From NCBI RefSeq assembly GCF_030697375.1, contig NZ_JAUYQD010000040.1, forward strand, positions 1 through 64,000: a DNA stretch of 64,000 bases, given 5' to 3'. Both the position numbers and the translations under genes were made by a program. Within the stretch, counting starts at the first letter, position 1, and every line of letters begins with the position of its first letter. The stretch is from Rhodoferax sp. (GTDB taxonomy: Bacteria; Pseudomonadota; Gammaproteobacteria; Burkholderiales; Burkholderiaceae_C). Below, in pieces: positions 60,117-64,000 of this stretch. Under the pieces are notes generated by a model. That model was not told the DNA's origin, searched no databases, and worked only from the letters and a program-made list of their open reading frames with translations.

Positions 60117-61012
60117 CACTGATTGAATTGATTGAGTCCGGAGCACGCCAGCTCACGGATGCCCAGGTTTCGTTCGGCCATGGCACGACCAACGCGTTTG
60201 ACGAATCCGCCTGGCTGGTGCTGTGGTGCCTGGGCCTTCCGCTGGATACGCCATTGGAAGGGCCGGATTCCAAAGCAAATATGCCCCTAGCCCCCGTGGA
60301 TACTGCGCGGGCAGCTACACTTTTGGAAGCAAGAGTGCAGTCGCGCAAACCTGCGGCCTATCTGACCCGAGAAGCTTGGCTGCAAGGGGTGGCGTTTTAC
60401 GTGGATGAACGCGTCATCGTGCCGCGTTCCTTGATTGCCGAGTTGCTGGTGGACGGCGGCCTGGACTACTGGTTGCGTGAATCGACCCACAAAGTGCTGG
60501 ACCTGTGCACTGGCAATGGCAGCTTGGCCATCATTGCGGCCATGGTTTATCCTGAGATCATGGTCACGGCCGCCGATTTGTCTGCGGATGCGTTGGCCGT
60601 GGCACGGATCAATGTCGAAAAACACGCATTGCCAAACCGCATTGCCTTGCTGGAGTCGGATGCACTGCAATCGCCCGAGCTCGCCGCCAATGGCCCCTAC
60701 GACCTGATTCTGTGCAATCCCCCCTACGTCAATGCCCAGAGCATGGCCGACCTCCCCCCCGAATACCACGCAGAGCCCGCCATGGCTTTGGACGGAAATC
60801 GGCAAGGCGGCACAGACGGAATGGACTTTGTGCGCGACCTCTTGCGCAACGCCCCACAACACATGACTCCAGGCGCTATTTTGGTGCTGGAGATAGGCAA
60901 CGAACGCCACTATTTTGAAGCCGCCTTTCCCCGTCTGGAAGTGGTCTGGCTCGAAACCAGCGCTGGTGAAGACCAGGTCCTGCTCATCACGCGCGAATCT
61001 CTCCTCCGTTAA
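60113..61012 (+). CDS. prmB: 50S ribosomal protein L3 glutamine methyltransferase PrmB
   Basis: SAM-dependent methylation of a Gln in ribosomal protein L3. 299 residues. The SAM motif is [16 protein letters not shown] (near 128), and the catalytic NPPY motif is [13 protein letters not shown] (near 202). [28 protein letters not shown] is the PrmB/PrmC N-terminal signature. It overlaps dapE by 4 bp (ATGA). A copy of the 54-nt repeat at 60277-60330 lies in frame in the N-terminal helical region. Confidence 0.95.
   Translation: MTLIELIESGARQLTDAQVSFGHGTTNAFDESAWLVLWCLGLPLDTPLEGPDSKANMPLAPVDTARAATLLEARVQSRKPAAYLTREAWLQGVAFYVDERVIVPRSLIAELLVDGGLDYWLRESTHKVLDLCTGNGSLAIIAAMVYPEIMVTAADLSADALAVARINVEKHALPNRIALLESDALQSPELAANGPYDLILCNPPYVNAQSMADLPPEYHAEPAMALDGNRQGGTDGMDFVRDLLRNAPQHMTPGAILVLEIGNERHYFEAAFPRLEVVWLETSAGEDQVLLITRESLLR
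60277..60330 (+). repeat. 54-nt repeat copy inside prmB, sense
   Basis: ATGCCCCTAGCCCCCGTG, then TGCGCGGGCAGCTACACTTT and GGAAGC, aligns base for base with the intergenic copy at 7870. ATGCCC/GGGCA form the large stem. It encodes [17 protein letters not shown], in the same frame as the dapE copy (APVxxA, then Q or R, then xA). Confidence 0.7.
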
Positions 61013-61030
61013 GTACAGCGCTTGCTCACT

Positions 61031-61050
61031 CCGCATCACTGCGGTTTGTT
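61031..61050 (+). terminator. Weak terminator candidate after prmB
   Basis: CCGCA (61031-61035) and TGCGG (61040-61044) form a short GC stem with a 4-nt loop, followed by TTTGTT. It may end the dapC-dapD-pilU-dapE-prmB transcript, though the stem is short. Confidence 0.4.
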
Positions 61051-61133
61051 CCACAAAGAAAAATCCCTAGCCCGTTGGGGCCAGAGCAACAATGCTTTGC
61101 ATTTCTTGGTCTGCCCCACAAACCGATAACACC

Positions 61134-63098
61134 ATGATTACTCTGAAAAATGTCACCTTGCGCCGTAGTGCCAAGGTGTTGCTGGATAACGCGTCTGTAA
61201 CTCTCAATCCGGGGGAAAAAGTCGGCCTTGTCGGCCGCAATGGTGCCGGAAAATCGTCGCTGTTTGCCCTGCTCAACGGCTCACTGCACGAAGACGCGGG
61301 TGAGTACTACATCCCCACGCAGTGGCGCATGGGCCAGGTCGCCCAGGACATGCCGGAAACCGAACAAAGTGCCACCGACTTTGTGGTGGATGGCGACACC
61401 GCGCTCTTGGCCGCACAACAAGAAGTCACCGCGTCCGAAGCCACTGAAGACTACGAACGCATGGCCCACGCCTACATGGCACTGCAAGACGCCGGAGCCC
61501 ATGATGCCCCTGCACGGGCGCAAGCCCTGATTCTGGGTTTGGGTTTCAAAACCACCGAACTGACCAACCCGGTCAATAGCTTCTCCGGCGGCTGGCGCAT
61601 GCGGCTGCAGCTGGCCCGGGCGTTGATGTGCCCGTCCGACCTCTTGCTGCTGGACGAACCCACCAACCACTTGGACCTGGACGCCCTCGTCTGGCTGGAG
61701 GCTTGGCTCAAAAAATACGAAGGAACCATGGTCGTCATCAGCCATGACCGCGAATTTCTGGACGCGGTAACCAACGTCACCCTGCACATTGATGCGGCCA
61801 AACTGGTGCGCTACGGCGGCAACTACAGCAAGTTCGAAGACATGCGTGCGGAGCAAATGGAACTGCAACAAAATGCATTTGCCAAGCAGCAAGACAAAAT
61901 TGCCCACTTGCAAAAGTTTATTGACCGCTTCAAAGCCAAGGCCAGCAAGGCCAAGCAGGCACAAAGCCGGGTCAAGGCGCTGGACCGCATGCAAAAAATT
62001 GCGCCTTTGTTGGCGGATGCCGACTTCAGTTTCGAATTCAAAGAGCCCGCCAATCTGCCCAACCCGATGCTGTCCATGCAAGGGGCCAGCTTTGGCTACC
62101 CGGCCCCCGACGACGCTCCCGAAGGTACGCCACCCACGGTCATTGTCCAAAACGTCAACCGCTCGGTGCTGGCAGGCCAACGCATCGGCATTTTGGGTGC
62201 CAATGGCCAGGGCAAATCCACCCTGGTCAAGACTGTGGCCCGCGCTCTCAAAGCCACTGGCGGAGAGATCACGGAAGGCCGGGGTCTGAACATTGGTTAT
62301 TTTGCCCAGCAAGAACTGGATGTTCTGCGGCCCACGGATACACCGTTGGAGCACATGATCGCTCTGGTCAAAGAGCTGACCGCTGCGGGAAAGATTGCCG
62401 GACAAGCCACCCGCGAACAGGATTTGCGCAGCTTTTTAGGCACCTTCAATTTCGGTGGCGACATGGTCAAGCAGGCCGTGGGAAGCATGAGCGGTGGCGA
62501 AAAAGCCCGACTGGTGCTGTGCATGATTGTGTGGCAGCGCCCCAACCTGCTGCTGCTGGACGAGCCCACCAACCACCTGGACCTGGCCACCCGCGAAGCG
62601 CTGAGCATGGCGCTGAATGAGTTTGAAGGCACCGTGATGCTGGTCAGCCATGACCGTGCACTGTTGCGTGCCGTCTGTGACGAGTTCTGGATGGTATCCC
62701 GTGGTGGCGTTGCCCCATTCGATGGTGATTTGGACGACTACCAGCGCTATTTGCTAGACGAGGCCAAACGCCAAAGGGAGTTGATCAAGGAAGCCCAGGC
62801 GCAAGCATCCAAAGCCAAAGCTGTACAAAAAGCAACTTTGCCCGTGCCCACCGTAAAACAATCTCCAACGCAGGAAGCCGCACGCCAATGGAAAAAAGAT
62901 CTGCAGGCCGTGGAGGCGCGTATGGAGATTTTGAATGGAGAAGGTGCAGCGCTGGAGGCCCGCCTCGCCGCCAACCCGCACGCATCGGAAATCGCTGACT
63001 TGGCAAAACGCCTGAACAATGTCAACGACGAAACCAAAGACTTGGAAGACCGCTGGTTGAAACTGTCATCGCAGTTGGAAGGCGCGCTGCAGGCATAA
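61134..63098 (+). CDS. yheS: ABC-F family ATPase, YheS-like
   Basis: 654 residues with two ABC cassettes and no membrane segments, so a ribosome-associated ABC-F protein rather than a transporter. Walker A motifs are GRNGAGKSS (first) and GANGQGKST (second). Signatures are SFSGGWRMRL and MSGGEKARLVL, and Walker B motifs are LLLLDEPTNHLDLD and LLLLDEPTNHLDLA. The linker (KFIDRFKAKASKAKQAQSR) is the P-site tRNA-interaction motif region. A C-terminal coiled coil (~560-654) follows. Length and sequence fit E. coli YheS (637). The ATG at 61134 gives the family start ITLKNVTLRRSAKVLLDNA. Confidence 0.94.
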   Translation: MITLKNVTLRRSAKVLLDNASVTLNPGEKVGLVGRNGAGKSSLFALLNGSLHEDAGEYYIPTQWRMGQVAQDMPETEQSATDFVVDGDTALLAAQQEVTASEATEDYERMAHAYMALQDAGAHDAPARAQALILGLGFKTTELTNPVNSFSGGWRMRLQLARALMCPSDLLLLDEPTNHLDLDALVWLEAWLKKYEGTMVVISHDREFLDAVTNVTLHIDAAKLVRYGGNYSKFEDMRAEQMELQQNAFAKQQDKIAHLQKFIDRFKAKASKAKQAQSRVKALDRMQKIAPLLADADFSFEFKEPANLPNPMLSMQGASFGYPAPDDAPEGTPPTVIVQNVNRSVLAGQRIGILGANGQGKSTLVKTVARALKATGGEITEGRGLNIGYFAQQELDVLRPTDTPLEHMIALVKELTAAGKIAGQATREQDLRSFLGTFNFGGDMVKQAVGSMSGGEKARLVLCMIVWQRPNLLLLDEPTNHLDLATREALSMALNEFEGTVMLVSHDRALLRAVCDEFWMVSRGGVAPFDGDLDDYQRYLLDEAKRQRELIKEAQAQASKAKAVQKATLPVPTVKQSPTQEAARQWKKDLQAVEARMEILNGEGAALEARLAANPHASEIADLAKRLNNVNDETKDLEDRWLKLSSQLEGALQA

Positions 63099-63101
63099 AA
63101 A

Positions 63102-63132
63102 AAGGATCTGACCGAAAGGGCAGATCCTTTAT
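63102..63132. terminator. Bidirectional terminator between yheS-like gene and tRNA-Lys
   Basis: AAAGGATCTG and CAGATCCTTT form a perfect 10-bp stem around ACCGAAAGGG. A run of A residues precedes it and T-rich sequence follows in the stem end, so it can terminate both the ABC-F gene (plus) and the tRNA genes (minus). Confidence 0.8.
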
Positions 63133-63135
63133 AAG

Positions 63136-63211
63136 TGGTGGGTCCTGCGTGGCTCGAACACGCGACCTACTGATTAAGAGTCAGCTGCTCTACCAACTGA
63201 GCTAAGAACCC
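63136..63211 (-). tRNA. tRNA-Lys (anticodon CTT)
   Basis: 76 nt including an encoded CCA end. The acceptor stem GGGTTCT pairs with AGGACCC. The D arm AGCTCAGTTGGTAGAGC, the anticodon loop CTCTTAA (anticodon CTT) and the T arm with GTTCGAGCC are all standard. Reads AAG codons. It lies 64 bp downstream of the second lysine tRNA on the same strand. Confidence 0.96.
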
Positions 63212-63237
63212 ACTTTATCCATCAAAATTTTCAAAGA

Positions 63238-63268
63238 AAAAGCCTGATGATTTTAACTATCAGGCTTT
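63238..63268 (-). terminator. Hairpin between the two tRNA-Lys genes
   Basis: On the minus strand AAGCCTGAT and ATCAGGCTT form the stem, followed by TTTCTTTG. It is placed to end transcription of, or process, the upstream tRNA-Lys(TTT). Confidence 0.6.
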
Positions 63269-63275
63269 CAAATGA

Positions 63276-63351
63276 TGGTGGGACGTGCGGGGGTCGAACC
63301 CACGACAAACGGATTAAAAGTCCGCTGCTCTACCAACTGAGCTAACGTCCC
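63276..63351 (-). tRNA. tRNA-Lys (anticodon TTT)
   Basis: 76 nt with encoded CCA. The acceptor GGGACGT pairs with ACGTCCC at the other end. The anticodon loop CTTTTAA has anticodon TTT, and the T arm contains GTTCGACCC. Reads AAA (and AAG by wobble). Upstream of tRNA-Lys(CTT) on the same strand, with a hairpin between them. Confidence 0.96.
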
Positions 63352-63419
63352 AACAGGATAAAACAAATATTTATTTAACCCTGCGAAGCCTCAAATTATA
63401 GCGTCTATTAACCATGAAT

Positions 63420-64000
63420 TTAGCTATTGTTCGAAATTTTATCTATTACCCATCCTGCGGCGCACAGACCAAAAGTTGCGGTCACTGTCACCAATGATCC
63501 GTAACCATGGCAATTGAGCGTGCTATCCATCGGTACAGCGCATGAGGACTGAGGCGCACTGACAGGTTCGCGGCTGAACACACATGCAACCCCCATCCTT
63601 TTACCATCGCGCGGCGCGTGGTGCTCCTTGCGCAAACGGTAACGCAATTGCGCAAGGAGTGGATCATGGGTCACTGCACTCAAATCTGCAATGTCAACCT
63701 GGTGTGCGTGACGTTTTCCGCCCGCTGCGCCAACCGAAATAAACAAGTGCTTGTTACTGCGTGCCCAAGCCGCCATTGCGGTTTTTGATTTCACCTGGTC
63801 ACAGGCATCAATCGTCGCATCAACCCCCTCGGGGAGAATTGAGGGCCAATTGTCCGGCTCCACAAATGCGTCCACACAGGTCACATCACAGGCGGGGTTG
63901 ATCAGTGCAATACGCTCCTGCATCGCTACGACCTTGGACTTTCCAGTAGTGGTGCTCAGCGCATGCACTTGGCGGTTGATATTGGACTCCGCCACATGGT
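63420..64000 (-). CDS. tcdA: tRNA threonylcarbamoyladenosine dehydratase TcdA (partial, 5' end outside window)
   Basis: C-terminal ~193 residues of an E1-like enzyme that cyclises t6A37 in tRNA to ct6A using ATP. HVAESNINRQVHAL carries the nucleotide-site Arg and Asn. TTTGKSKVVAMQERI and the ATIDACDQVKSK/GAAGGKRHAHQV segments fit the family, although the usual zinc Cys pairs are not evident here. The frame runs off the window end at 64000; the GTG visible at 63995 is internal. A perfect 12-bp inverted repeat lies in the gene at 63624-63659. Fittingly, the tRNA-Lys genes next door encode ANN-reading t6A substrates. Confidence 0.9.
   Translation of the reverse strand, partial: HVAESNINRQVHALSTTTGKSKVVAMQERIALINPACDVTCVDAFVEPDNWPSILPEGVDATIDACDQVKSKTAMAAWARSNKHLFISVGAAGGKRHAHQVDIADLSAVTHDPLLAQLRYRLRKEHHAPRDGKRMGVACVFSREPVSAPQSSCAVPMDSTLNCHGYGSLVTVTATFGLCAAGWVIDKISNNS

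Overview
This 64 kb window is ordinary, gene-dense chromosome of a betaproteobacterium. Gene content and protein sequences (zipA-ligA-def next to smc, a dapC-dapD-pilU-dapE-prmB run, RlhA, SelO, YheS-type ABC-F) fit the Burkholderiales, most likely Comamonadaceae near Rhodoferax. That placement is by recall of protein families, not by a search. I saw no CRISPR array, prophage, rRNA operon or intact insertion sequence. About 43 protein genes and two tRNA genes are supported.

Layout. (1) 1-1970: AT-rich accessory gene of unknown function with an uncertain 5' end, then about 0.6 kb without a recognisable gene. (2) 1971-3161: a degenerate HD-GYP protein. (3) 3276-21062: a long minus-strand catabolic block. 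It holds a Peripla_BP_6 binding protein, an acyl-CoA ligase, a second binding protein, the two permeases and two ATPases of a LivFGHM-type ABC importer, a FadB-like hydratase/dehydrogenase, an M20 peptidase, a thiolase and a large acyl-CoA dehydrogenase. The inferred job is uptake and beta-oxidation-like breakdown of an unidentified carboxylic acid. Two convergent, unrelated AAA-type ATPase genes (5346-7780) sit inside this block. (4) 21207-33117: Crp/Fnr regulator, SelO, MsrB-YciB-BolA overlapping genes, a PpiC isomerase, a FapA-domain protein, a membrane acyltransferase, RlhA, a P-type cation ATPase and a small membrane protein. (5) 33141-43066: purL, map, glnD, and a divergent PuuD-like hydrolase / PuuB-like oxidase pair. 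(6) 43070-47242: a 1390-residue PAS-GGDEF-EAL protein. (7) 47379-55564: def, ligA, zipA and smc on the minus strand, then an orphan receiver and an Hpt protein. (8) 55655-63098: dapC, dapD, pilU, dapE, prmB and a YheS-type ABC-F gene. (9) Two tRNA-Lys genes and the 3' part of tcdA.

The most notable signal is a family of about 54-nt two-hairpin repeats. I count about nine full-length copies plus one short one. One intergenic copy doubles as the terminator of the beta-oxidation block. Others lie inside the coding sequences of conserved enzymes (dapE, purL twice, prmB, fadB-like, ligA, selO, a DUF1624 gene). The sense copies are nearly always read in the same frame and encode related peptides. 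In dapE the copy matches an 18-residue (54 nt) extension over the E. coli protein as I recall it.

Other points worth checking are a Walker A Lys-to-Arg change in the LivF-type ATPase, an HD-GYP protein without its HD dyad, a GC-poor first ~70 codons of ligA, leaderless-looking promoters (GGGATAAT 7-8 nt before ATG), a TetR-type operator before the fadB-like gene, and alternative pairings in the gap between the PuuD-like and PuuB-like genes. Everything was read by eye: alignments to other species are from memory and identity counts are hand counts.
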